DNA of 64,000 nt from Alcanivorax sp. (GTDB lineage: Bacteria > Pseudomonadota > Gammaproteobacteria > Pseudomonadales > Alcanivoracaceae). The notes under the pieces are model-generated. The model had not been told where the DNA came from. It ran no database searches and saw nothing but the letters and a program-made list of their open reading frames with translations. A program made the position numbers and the translations under genes. Every line of letters begins with the position of its first letter. Position 1 is the stretch's first letter. Below are positions 35,640 through 43,494 of this stretch, piece by piece. The DNA lies in contig NZ_CP080267.1 of assembly GCF_019431375.1 (NCBI RefSeq), positions 3,338,501 to 3,402,500 on the forward strand. The letters run 5' to 3'.

Positions 35640-38051
35640 CTACGTTTCCGGCTGTCCGGGGGCTGCTGCTTGTTGCCTGTGCACCGGCAGGCTGACCACA
35701 AAACGGGTGCCGCCTTTTTCGCTGAGCGGGCTTTCTACCCGGATGTTGCCCTGATGTTCTTCGATAATACTGTACACCAGCGCCAGGCCCAGGCCGGTGC
35801 CGCGGCCTGGTGGCTTGCTGGTGACGAAGGGTTCGAACAGGGCATCGCGCAGTGTATCCGGAATGCCGTGGCCCTGGTCTTCCAGCAAAATATCGAGGAA
35901 GTCGCCGCGGGGCTCACAGTGCACGGTGACGGGCTGCAGGTTTTCGCTGGCGTCTGCAGCATTGCCGAGCAGGTTGATGAACACCTGGAGCAAGCGTTGC
36001 GGGTCGCCCTTGATCCAGTAGCTTGCCGGGCAGTGATTCTCGAACGGTTGCTGGCGGTGATCCGGGTCCAGTAGCAGCAATGAGATGGCTTCGTCCACGG
36101 TATCGCACAGATTCACCGGTACCTGCTCACTGAGCTTGATACCACCGGAATGACTGAAGGTTACCAGGGATTCCACGATACGCGTGATACGACGGGTCTG
36201 TTCCAGTATCTGGTCGCAGGCTTCCTGTTGTTCCTCCGGGTCGCTGTCTTCATCCAGATTCTGGGTCAGACAGGCAATGGCGGTGACCGGGTTGCCGATT
36301 TCGTGGGCCACCCCGGCGGCCAGTCGGCCGATGGAGGCCAGGCGTTCGTTATGAGCCAGGTGCGCTTCCATGTGGCGCAGTTCGGTAATGTCCTCGATCA
36401 CCAGTACCTGACCGCCGGCTTGCTCGGCGGTGCCGGCGCCCATCACCTCGGATTTGTGCAGACTCAGCCAGCGCGTCTGGTTTTCCACTTCCAGGGATTG
36501 CTGGGGCTGATGGGCATTGTCGTCGTGGCTGAAGCGGGTAAAGAACTCGCCCCAGGGTGGGTCCAGGTCTGCCAGCCGCGAACCGATGGTGTCTTCGGCG
36601 GTAATGCCGGTGAGGCTTTCCATGGCCCGGTTCCAGCCGATGATTTCCCGGTCGGCGCCCAGGGAAATGACCCCCATGGGCAGTTCCAGCAGGGTCTGAC
36701 GGTGGAAGCGACGCAGGCCATCCAGTTCCGCCGCCAGCCCGGACAGACGATCCCGGTACTGTTCGAGACGGGATTCAATGAACTGGATGTCTTCGCTGGA
36801 GTGTTGCTCCTCCTCCGGCAGGTAGGGCAGGTGATCGTCGATGAGTTGGTGGGACACCGAGGGGCCGAGCAGGCCCGACAGATTGGTTTCCAACTGATCA
36901 CGCAGCCGCCGCAGGGCGTAGGGGCGGGTTTCCGTGCGCGGCAGGTGCAGATCCCGCAGCGACATTTCCACTTCCCGGGTGGCGGTGATCGGCCCCAGCG
37001 GCTGGCTCATGGCATCAATGAAATCGTCCACGCTCTTCGCTTCCAGCTCCCAGCGATAGGGTCGGCGCAGGCTGTCCACGGCGCACGCTTCGGCGGCGTT
37101 TTTTTCCGATCGGGACATGGGCGTGACGATGGATACGATGGCGTAGATCAGCGCATTGGCCGTGACCGAGGCGATGGCCACATGGTGCCACTGGCTGGCG
37201 CCGGTCTGGAAACGCATGCCAAGCAGTTCCATCAGTGGCTGGAATTGCCAGTTGGGGTAGGCGATGGGTACCAGCAGCAGCATGACCCAGAGGATAAAGC
37301 CGACCAGCAGACCGGCGAACAGGCCATTACGATTGCCGGAGGGCCAGAACAGGGCGCCGATCAGCCCGGGGACAAACTGCAGGGTCGCCACAAAGGTGAG
37401 AACGCCCAGCTCCACCAGGGTGTGATCCGTGCCGGTGAAGCGGTAGAAGAGGTAAGCCAGAGCGAGAATGGCGGCGATCAGAATGCGCCGGGTCCAGAGC
37501 AGATTGCGATACAGGTTTTGGCCCTGCAGCGGGCTGGCGGGCAGTACCAGATGATTCAGGCACATGCCGGACAGGGCCAGGGTGGCCACAATCAGCATGC
37601 CGCTGGCGCCGGCAAGCCCGGCGATATAGCCAAGCACCGCGCCGTGGCCACCGGTGATCATGCCGATGCCGAGGGCGTAATAATCTGGCGGGGTGGGGGC
37701 ATTGCCGGCGGCAGCAGCCCACAGGATCACCGGCACACACAGTGCCATCAGCAGGAACATCAGCGGCAACGCCCAGCTGGCAGTGACCAGGGCGCGCGGG
37801 TTCATGTTCTCGGTAAAGGCCATGTAGAACATGTGCGGCAGTACCACGGCGGAGACAAAGAACGCCATGATCATGGAGTGCCAGGTGCCGTCCTGCAGGG
37901 GGTAGTAGAGCCTCGCCAGCATTTCTGGATGGTCATCCAGCCAGGCATTCAGACTGGCAGGGCCATCGAACACGCCATAAAGGCCGAGCAAGGCCACCGC
38001 GCCGAACGCCAGCAATTTGATCAGCGATTCCATGGCGATGGCCATCACCAA
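35640..38051 (-). CDS. cbrA: CbrA sensor kinase, C-terminal fragment after frameshift
   Basis: 803 residues continuing the sodium/solute symporter (SSS) domain (MAIAMESLIKLLAFGAVALL onward, about ten more hydrophobic segments), then the PAS-containing linker (ELPMGVISLGADREIIGWN), HisKA box LASIGRLAAGVAHEIGNPV and HATPase motifs NLLGNAADAS, EDQGHGIPD and GRGTGLGLALV. This is the CbrA architecture. The true gene begins at 38596 in another frame; a one-base loss near 38061-38067 splits it. Homologues read REKHEGL, which one extra G would restore. Confidence 0.85.
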   Translation of the reverse strand: MVMAIAMESLIKLLAFGAVALLGLYGVFDGPASLNAWLDDHPEMLARLYYPLQDGTWHSMIMAFFVSAVVLPHMFYMAFTENMNPRALVTASWALPLMFLLMALCVPVILWAAAAGNAPTPPDYYALGIGMITGGHGAVLGYIAGLAGASGMLIVATLALSGMCLNHLVLPASPLQGQNLYRNLLWTRRILIAAILALAYLFYRFTGTDHTLVELGVLTFVATLQFVPGLIGALFWPSGNRNGLFAGLLVGFILWVMLLLVPIAYPNWQFQPLMELLGMRFQTGASQWHHVAIASVTANALIYAIVSIVTPMSRSEKNAAEACAVDSLRRPYRWELEAKSVDDFIDAMSQPLGPITATREVEMSLRDLHLPRTETRPYALRRLRDQLETNLSGLLGPSVSHQLIDDHLPYLPEEEQHSSEDIQFIESRLEQYRDRLSGLAAELDGLRRFHRQTLLELPMGVISLGADREIIGWNRAMESLTGITAEDTIGSRLADLDPPWGEFFTRFSHDDNAHQPQQSLEVENQTRWLSLHKSEVMGAGTAEQAGGQVLVIEDITELRHMEAHLAHNERLASIGRLAAGVAHEIGNPVTAIACLTQNLDEDSDPEEQQEACDQILEQTRRITRIVESLVTFSHSGGIKLSEQVPVNLCDTVDEAISLLLLDPDHRQQPFENHCPASYWIKGDPQRLLQVFINLLGNAADASENLQPVTVHCEPRGDFLDILLEDQGHGIPDTLRDALFEPFVTSKPPGRGTGLGLALVYSIIEEHQGNIRVESPLSEKGGTRFVVSLPVHRQQAAAPGQPET

Positions 38052-38596
38052 CCCTTCGTGTTTTTCCGGGCGGTGGTATGGCGGGCGCCGAACAGAATGG
38101 CGAAGATCACCATCATCAGGCAGAAACCGGCGGCCAGGTCGCGGGGGTCAGCGGTACCGCTGAGGATCTGTATCGACTCGGCCACGGCCTTCAGTTGCAG
38201 GGCCAGCAGAGGCAGTACGCCGATCAGCATGATGATGGTGGTCATGGCCCCGGCCAGCCGGCTGCGGTAGCGGAAGGCAAACAGGTCAGCCAGGGAGCTG
38301 AGCTGATAGGTGGTGGTCAGTCTGAGGATCGGTGCCAGAAGAATGGGAGCAAGCAGGAAGACCCCGGAAATACCCAGGAAATAGGACAGGAAGTTGTAGC
38401 CATACTGGTAGGCGTAGCCCACCGACCCGTATACCGCCCAGGCGCTGGCATAGACCCCCAGTGACAGAACGTAGACCGCAGGGTGGCGCACCCAGTGGGC
38501 GGGCAACCAGCCACGCTCGGTGATCCAGGCCACCGCAAACAGAAACAGCAGGTAGCAACCGGCAATCAGGATCAGATCGCTGACACTATAGACCAT
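38045..38596 (-). CDS. cbrA: CbrA, N-terminal fragment before frameshift
   Basis: 183 residues starting MVYSVSDLILIAGCYLL, overlapping the end of the small upstream gene by 11 bases as in a coupled cbrX-cbrA pair. It holds the first five or so SSS membrane spans (GVYASAWAVYGSVGYAYQYG, LTTTYQLSSLADLFAFRYRS) and should continue FGARHTTAR-EKHEGLVMAIAMES but terminates at TGA after KNTKGW. The stop overlaps an ATG of the downstream frame (TGATG). Two tandem products from a split transporter domain are possible in principle but a lesion or sequence error is more likely. Confidence 0.75.
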   Translation of the reverse strand: MVYSVSDLILIAGCYLLFLFAVAWITERGWLPAHWVRHPAVYVLSLGVYASAWAVYGSVGYAYQYGYNFLSYFLGISGVFLLAPILLAPILRLTTTYQLSSLADLFAFRYRSRLAGAMTTIIMLIGVLPLLALQLKAVAESIQILSGTADPRDLAAGFCLMMVIFAILFGARHTTARKNTKGW

Positions 38597-38762
38597 CGAC
38601 ATCCTTGCTCTTGGCAATCCAGTAGCTCAGGGCGATCAGGCCCAGCCAGATCAGATAGGGGCGATACCAGGCGCGCCCGCCCTCACTCCACCAGTCGATG
38701 ATGGCGGGGGAAAGCAGGTAGGTGCCGAGAATAAAGATGATCAGCAGTCGGTCGGTATACAT
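38586..38762 (-). CDS. cbrX: Small membrane protein upstream of cbrA (CbrX-like)
   Basis: 58 residues (MYTDRLLIIFILGTYLLSPA ...) with two hydrophobic segments at about 6-21 and 37-51 and a charged end (AKSKDVDGL). A small gene in this position, overlapping cbrA, is known in Pseudomonas as cbrX, where it affects CbrA expression by coupling. Same position, size and overlap here; identity is inferred mainly from context. The upstream side borders repeat element C. Confidence 0.75.
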   Translation of the reverse strand: MYTDRLLIIFILGTYLLSPAIIDWWSEGGRAWYRPYLIWLGLIALSYWIAKSKDVDGL

Positions 38763-38833
38763 AGGTGGTTTAACCCCTCCGGGCCGATGAGCATACGCCA
38801 GGGGGTGGGGCGTGTAAAAGCGAGGACAGCGGC

Positions 38834-38981
38834 AAGTTACAAGTTTCAAGCTGCAAGGCGCGGGATGTGTATTTGTGTTCCGGTCGGCTGTCTCCGCGCT
38901 TATACCGTTAAACGCGGGCACAGCATTTGCTGTGGGTCTTTGCTGATTCGCGTTGCAACTTTCAGCTTGTAACTTGCAACT
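38834..38981. repeat. Heptad-arm hairpin element C
   Basis: Left arm AAGTTAC, AAGTTTC, AAGCTGC, AAGGCGCG (38834-38862); right arm is the inverted copy (38949-38981). The gluQ stop codon (38962-38964) and its last codons lie inside the right arm. Confidence 0.75.
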
Positions 38982-39849
38982 CGTCTGGCAATGGCTGCTG
39001 GCGTCCCGCTGGCCACTGGTGATCGGGGTAGTGTGCCGTGCCCCATGCCAGTAGCGCTGCCGGGCTTGCGCCCTGCAAGTCTGAGGGTGGCTGCAGGCCC
39101 ATGCAGCGAAGGGCCGCTGTGAGTAGCTGGCTGGCAAGAGCGGGGTCCAGAGCTTGACTGCCTGCGGATTTGGACAGCTTCAAATCCCGCCCGTCGGTGA
39201 CCACCGGCAAATGCGCATAGTCTGGCGCCGGTCTGCCCAGGCATTCCAGCAGCCAGCGCTGGCGAAGGGTGGAATCAAGCAGGTCGGCGCCACGCAGCAC
39301 ATGGGTAATACCATCATCTGCATCGTCCAGGGCACAGGCGAGCTGGTAGCCGAACAGGCCGTCGCGACGTCGAATGACAAAGGCGCCACCGTCGTGGTGC
39401 AGGTTGTTGCTGATGGTCCCCTGAATGCCGTCCTGGTAGGTCAGCGCCCGATCGGGAACCTGCAGGCGGATGGCGGTATCGTCGGCGGTGGACACAGCGG
39501 CGCTGATGCCGGGATGGTTATGATTGAGGGTGGCCAGCTGTTTGCGGGTCAGGCGGCAGTGGAAGGCATGGCCGCTGTTGAGCAGGGTCTCCACGGCATG
39601 CTGATAGGCACTATGCCGTTGGCTTTGGTAACGCACCGGGCCATCCCAATACAGCCCGAAGGTTTCCAGCTGACGCAGGATGGTATCGGCGGCGCCGGGC
39701 ACTTCCCGGGGCGGATCCAGATCATCCACCCGCACCAGCCATTCACCGCCCGCATGGCGCGCTTCCAGCCAACTGGCCAACGCAGCCACCAATGACCCGA
39801 AATGCAGGGGGCCGGAGGGGGTGGGGGCGAAACGTCCGCGATAGGTCAT
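38962..39849 (-). CDS. gluQ: Glutamyl-queuosine tRNA(Asp) synthetase
   Basis: 295 residues. A truncated GluRS-like enzyme that attaches glutamate to queuosine 34 of tRNA-Asp. The HIGH-type region is RFAPTPSGPLHFGSLVAAL (about 5-23) and the KMSKS-type loop is DLKLSKSAGS (about 232-241). The anticodon-binding half of GluRS is absent, as expected. At the zinc site only one Cys remains (FHCRLTRKQL, versus CxC in E. coli). Next to dksA as in E. coli and Pseudomonas. The C-terminal codons are supplied by repeat element C. Confidence 0.95.
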   Translation of the reverse strand: MTYRGRFAPTPSGPLHFGSLVAALASWLEARHAGGEWLVRVDDLDPPREVPGAADTILRQLETFGLYWDGPVRYQSQRHSAYQHAVETLLNSGHAFHCRLTRKQLATLNHNHPGISAAVSTADDTAIRLQVPDRALTYQDGIQGTISNNLHHDGGAFVIRRRDGLFGYQLACALDDADDGITHVLRGADLLDSTLRQRWLLECLGRPAPDYAHLPVVTDGRDLKLSKSAGSQALDPALASQLLTAALRCMGLQPPSDLQGASPAALLAWGTAHYPDHQWPAGRQQPLPDELQVTS

Positions 39850-39856
39850 AAAGGCA

Positions 39857-40003
39857 GTGAACAGTGAATAGTGAACAGTTAACAGCGGCGCGCCATGCCT
39901 GTGTGAGGAGTTTAAACGCAAGAAGCCGCGCACAAGGGCTGGGCGCGGCTTCAGGCGTTTCAGGAACAACAGTCCGCTATCGCGAGCTGTTAACTCTTCA
40001 CTG
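39857..40003. repeat. Heptad-arm hairpin element D
   Basis: Left arm GTGAACA, GTGAATA, GTGAACA, GTTAACA, GCGGCGCG (39857-39892); right arm (39981-40003) is its partial inverse. The middle carries AAGCCGCGC/GCGCGGCTT. It fills the whole gap between the dksA stop and the gluQ start. Confidence 0.75.
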
Positions 40004-40005
40004 GT

Positions 40006-41187
40006 TTATCCGGCCAGCTGCTTTTCCTTGATCTCCGCCAGTTCCTTGCAGTCGATGCACAGGTCGGCGGTGGGGCGAGCTTCCAGTCGGCGGATGCCGA
40101 TTTCGATGCCGCAGGCTTCGCAGAAGCCGTAATCGTCCTTGTCCACCAGATCCAGGGTCTTCTCGATCTTCTTCAGCAGCTTGCGCTCGCGGTCGCGGGT
40201 ACGCAGCTCCAGGGCAAACTCTTCTTCCTGGGTGGCGCGGTCAGCGGGGTCGGGCAGGTTGGCCTGTTCGTCCTGCAGGTGGTGCATGGTGCGATCCGCT
40301 TCTTCCATCAACTCCTGGCGCCAGGCCAGCAGGATCTGGCGGAAGTGCTCGCGTTGCTTCTCGTTCATGTATTCCTCGTTCTTGGCCGGCATGTAGGGCT
40401 TGAAGCCATGCATTTGGGCCTGGGAAGAGGATGAGGCGGTTTTCTTTTTCACGTTTGCTTTTACCTGAGCAGAAGTAGTGGATCGGCTCGGCGAAGTCCC
40501 TTTGCCGGCAGTCGCGGTCCGTGCGTTACCGGTGTTCGATGCGTCTCTGGCAGCGGCACGGGCCGCTGCGGATGCCTTCCCGGAGGTGGGCAGTTTTGTT
40601 CTGGGTGCAGCCGGTGCTGCTTTTTTGGCTGCCGGTTTTCTGGCAGCGGGCTTGCTGGCCTTCGCCGGTTTGGCGCTGGCAGCGGTTGACTGGGTTTTGC
40701 CTGCGGCCGGCTTTGCCGCTGGCTTGCTGGCTGCCTTTTTGGTGGCAGGCTTGCTGGCCGGTGCCTTCGCAGCGGCTTTTTTGGCCGGCGCTTTTTTTAC
40801 GGCCGCTTGCTTTGCAGCAGGCTTTGCAGCCGTTTTGGTTGTGGCTGCTTTTTTGGCCGGTGCCGGTTTCTTGGCGACGGCTTTCTTGGGAGTGGCTTTC
40901 TTCACAGAGGCCTTCTTGGCCGGCGCCTTTTTAGCGGCAGGCTTGGTAGCGGGTTTCTTTACGGCAGCTTTTTTTGCTGCGGTTTTGGCTGGGGCCTTTT
41001 TGGCCGCAGGCTTTGCAGCCACCTTTTTCACTGCGGCTTTTTTTGCCGGGGCCTTTTTTGCAGCAGCCTTCTTGGCTGGCGCTTTGCGGGCAGCAGTGGA
41101 TGAGGTGGCTTTCTTGCTGCTGGAAGCAGACCCGGAGGTTTGTTTTTTAGCCGCCTTTTTCGGGGCTTTCTTTTTGCCGGTGGCCAT
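40006..41187 (-). CDS. dksA: DksA with a long histone H1-like N-terminal extension
   Basis: 393 residues; E. coli DksA has 151. The last 136 residues are a complete DksA: EEYMNEKQREHFRQILLAW, coiled-coil tip DPADRATQEEE with the two Asp residues, and zinc finger CEAC...CIDC. The first 257 residues are almost only Lys, Ala, Pro, Ser and Thr in KKAPAKKA-type repeats, like histone H1-type proteins such as AlgP. One unbroken frame joins both parts. The ATG at 41187 follows AAGGGAG; an ATG at 41208 is possible. DksA acts with ppGpp on RNA polymerase; the basic arm may bind DNA or RNA. Confidence 0.95.
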   Translation of the reverse strand: MATGKKKAPKKAAKKQTSGSASSSKKATSSTAARKAPAKKAAAKKAPAKKAAVKKVAAKPAAKKAPAKTAAKKAAVKKPATKPAAKKAPAKKASVKKATPKKAVAKKPAPAKKAATTKTAAKPAAKQAAVKKAPAKKAAAKAPASKPATKKAASKPAAKPAAGKTQSTAASAKPAKASKPAARKPAAKKAAPAAPRTKLPTSGKASAAARAAARDASNTGNARTATAGKGTSPSRSTTSAQVKANVKKKTASSSSQAQMHGFKPYMPAKNEEYMNEKQREHFRQILLAWRQELMEEADRTMHHLQDEQANLPDPADRATQEEEFALELRTRDRERKLLKKIEKTLDLVDKDDYGFCEACGIEIGIRRLEARPTADLCIDCKELAEIKEKQLAG

Positions 41188-41375
41188 TTTTATTAACTCC
41201 CTTAGCATCTTCTCGACTCTCTATCCTGTCCCACTATCCCTGGGGCCCGCTTGATATAACCAGGTACGGGCGTAATGTAATCTTTGACCTTACCCCTTCC
41301 GGGTAAGTCTTGTCACCAGTTGGTGAAAATCTGGCCGATTATAGCCATGCCACCCTTATAGGAAAGAGGAATCTT

Positions 41376-42542
41376 GTGATAACGCTGTCGCATTTCGCCC
41401 AACAGATCCCGCCTTTTCACGTTATGGCACTGCTGGAGCGAGCCCAACAACTGGCAGCCCAGGGCCACGATGTGATCCATCTGGAAGTGGGCGAGCCGGA
41501 TTTTGAAACTCCGACGCCGGTGCTGGAGGCCATTGCCGGGGCAACCCGTGATCGGGGAACCGGTTACACGCCGGCTGCCGGGCTGCCCGCTTTGCGCCAG
41601 GCCATTGCGGATGATTACCAGGAGCGTTTTGGCGCTACCGTATCACCGGCACGGATCGTGGTGACGCCGGGCGCTTCCGGGGCCCTGCAGCTGGCGCTGG
41701 CGGCCCTGATCAATCCAGGGGACGGTGTCCTGCTGTGCGATCCGGGCTATCCCTGTAATCGCCAGTTCGTGAATCTGGTGGGGGGTAAGCCGCAGCCGGT
41801 GGTATTAAAGGCGGACAATCATTTCACTCTGACTGCCAACGAGCTGCTGGAGGCCTGGCAGCCGGATACCCGTCTGGCCATGGTGGCCAGCCCGGATAAT
41901 CCCACCGGCAACATGCTGTCGCTGAATAGCCTGCAGGCCATGGCCGAGGGCGCCGTGCAGAAAGGCGGCCTGCTACTGGTGGATGAAATCTATCAGGGGC
42001 TTTGTTACCGGGGGCCGGCGGAATCCGTGCTGTCGCGTACCGATCAGGTGATGGTGATCAACAGCTTCAGTAAATATTTCTGTATGACCGGCTGGCGGCT
42101 GGGCTGGCTGGTGGCGCCGGAACCGCTGGTGCCGGCCATCGAGCGGCTGGCACAGAACCTGTTTCTGGCGCCCTCCACGCCGGCACAATACTGTGCGCTG
42201 GCTGCGCTGCAGGAACCGGCGCTGACCATCCTGGAGCAGCGTCATCAGCTGTTTGCCCGCCGTCGTCAATGCCTGCTCAATGGCCTGGCTCATTTGAAAC
42301 TGCCGGTAGTCTCCAATGCGGATGGTGCCTTTTATGTGTATGTGGATGTGAGTGCCTGGACCGATGACAGCTTCGCTTTCTGTGCGGACCTGCTGGAAAA
42401 GGAAAAGGTGGCCATGACGCCGGGGCTGGATTTCGGTGATGGCCATGATCACCATCGCTATGTTCGCCTGGCCTATACCTGTGCCGAGTCCCGTCTTGTT
42501 GATGCCCTGCACCGGTTGGGCCACTACCTGGAGTCCCTGTGA
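41376..42542 (+). CDS. Pyridoxal-phosphate aminotransferase (class I/II)
   Basis: 388 residues from GTG 41376, five bases after AGAGGA. Fold type I aminotransferase: substrate-binding VGEPDFETPTPV, PDNPTGN, and the PLP Lys in NSFSKYFCMTGWRLGW (near residue 230). Pseudomonas carries the same type of gene next to sfsA and dksA, annotated as a probable aminotransferase. Amino acid specificity is not evident. Its stop overlaps the sfsA start (GTGA). Confidence 0.93.
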   Translation: MITLSHFAQQIPPFHVMALLERAQQLAAQGHDVIHLEVGEPDFETPTPVLEAIAGATRDRGTGYTPAAGLPALRQAIADDYQERFGATVSPARIVVTPGASGALQLALAALINPGDGVLLCDPGYPCNRQFVNLVGGKPQPVVLKADNHFTLTANELLEAWQPDTRLAMVASPDNPTGNMLSLNSLQAMAEGAVQKGGLLLVDEIYQGLCYRGPAESVLSRTDQVMVINSFSKYFCMTGWRLGWLVAPEPLVPAIERLAQNLFLAPSTPAQYCALAALQEPALTILEQRHQLFARRRQCLLNGLAHLKLPVVSNADGAFYVYVDVSAWTDDSFAFCADLLEKEKVAMTPGLDFGDGHDHHRYVRLAYTCAESRLVDALHRLGHYLESL

Positions 42543-43258
42543 AGTTTGATCCTCCCCTGGAAAGGGTCACCCTGCTGCGTCGCTACAAGCGTTTCATGGC
42601 CGATGTGGTGCGCGCTGATGGCAGCGAAATTACCGTGCACTGCCCCAATACCGGGTCCATGAAAAACTGCGTGCTGGGCGAGCCCCAGCAGGCGCTGATT
42701 TCCGACAGCGGTAATCCCAAACGCAAATATCGCCATACCCTGGAAGCCCTGCAGGTGGGTCATGGCCATTGGGCGGGGGTGAATACCAGCCGGCCCAATG
42801 CGCTGGTGGAAGAAGCCATTCGTGCCGGTGAGGTTGCCGAGCTGGGCCCCGGCAGCGGGGTGCAGCGGGAAGTGAAATACGGCGACAGCCGCTTTGATCT
42901 GGCCCTGGGCGAGCGCAGCGATCCGCATGCCTTTGTGGAAGTGAAAAACGTCACCCTGGGCCCCGGCCCGAATGATCCTGATGACGGTGTCATTGCCTTC
43001 CCGGATTCCGTCACCGAGCGGGGCCAGAAGCATCTGTTGACACTGATGGAGGTGGTGGCGTCCGGCAAGCGGGCGGTGCTGTTTTTCTGTGTGCAGCACA
43101 GTGGTGCACTGGCCGCCCGGCCGGCGGACGAAATTGATGCCCGCTATGGGGAGCTGTTACGCGAAGCGGTGGAAAAGGGGGTGGAAGTGCTGGCGTGGAA
43201 GGTGGCGTTATCGCCAGACGGCTTTCGGCTGGAACACCCCTTGCCGATTCAGTTGTAG
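42539..43258 (+). CDS. sfsA: SfsA-family nuclease/sugar fermentation stimulation protein
   Basis: 239 residues with GTG start overlapping the aminotransferase stop. Characteristic segments: LLRRYKRFMADVV, VHCPNTGSMKNCV, EVKNVTLGP (an ExK-type nuclease core, about 139-147) and FPDSVTERGQKHL. First described as helping maltose gene expression in E. coli; the fold suggests a DNA-binding nuclease. The TAG stop is inside a REP arm. Confidence 0.94.
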   Translation: MKFDPPLERVTLLRRYKRFMADVVRADGSEITVHCPNTGSMKNCVLGEPQQALISDSGNPKRKYRHTLEALQVGHGHWAGVNTSRPNALVEEAIRAGEVAELGPGSGVQREVKYGDSRFDLALGERSDPHAFVEVKNVTLGPGPNDPDDGVIAFPDSVTERGQKHLLTLMEVVASGKRAVLFFCVQHSGALAARPADEIDARYGELLREAVEKGVEVLAWKVALSPDGFRLEHPLPIQL

Positions 43259-43421
43259 GCGTTCCTCTCGAGGGACGAACCACGCGTCAGCGTGGAAAGC
43301 ACCTGCAAGGCCAGCAACGTCGTTTCTGTGAACCAGGGCGTCTCTAGAGTGACCTGGCAGCCCCTGCCTCGCCTTTTCCCTCGCCGGGGCTCGGGGTCGT
43401 CCCTCGAGAGGAACTCCTACA
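43254..43421. repeat. 168-bp inverted-repeat element (REP pair type)
   Basis: Outer arms TGTAGGCGTTCCTCTCGAGG (43254 on) and its inverse ending CTCCTACA (43421) pair over about 25 bases. Inside is a CACGC-GTCA-GCGTG hairpin and TCTCTAGAG. A lone half REP (GACGCTCCTACGG) follows at 43468-43480. The inner layout matches the element at 49330. The sfsA-srkA gap holds nothing else. Confidence 0.75.
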
Positions 43422-43494
43422 GCAGCGGCTTTAGACAACACGGTGCCAACCCTATCGCGCCGCGAGCGACGCTCCTACGGAAACGCGTTTTCCT

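Noticed and set aside
38055..38070. Programmed -1 ribosomal frameshift in cbrA
   Set aside because: G AAA AAC is not a good slippery heptamer and no downstream stimulatory structure is obvious; a lesion or base-calling error is simpler.
36150..38270. A 706-codon + strand open frame across the cbrA frameshift
   Set aside because: Antisense to the conserved CbrA kinase and transporter domains; Gln/Gly/His-rich translation has no protein-like features.
41300..41376. Longer start for the aminotransferase at 41310
   Set aside because: It would add 22 residues unlike the family and lacks a ribosome site; GTG 41376 has AGAGGA at good spacing.
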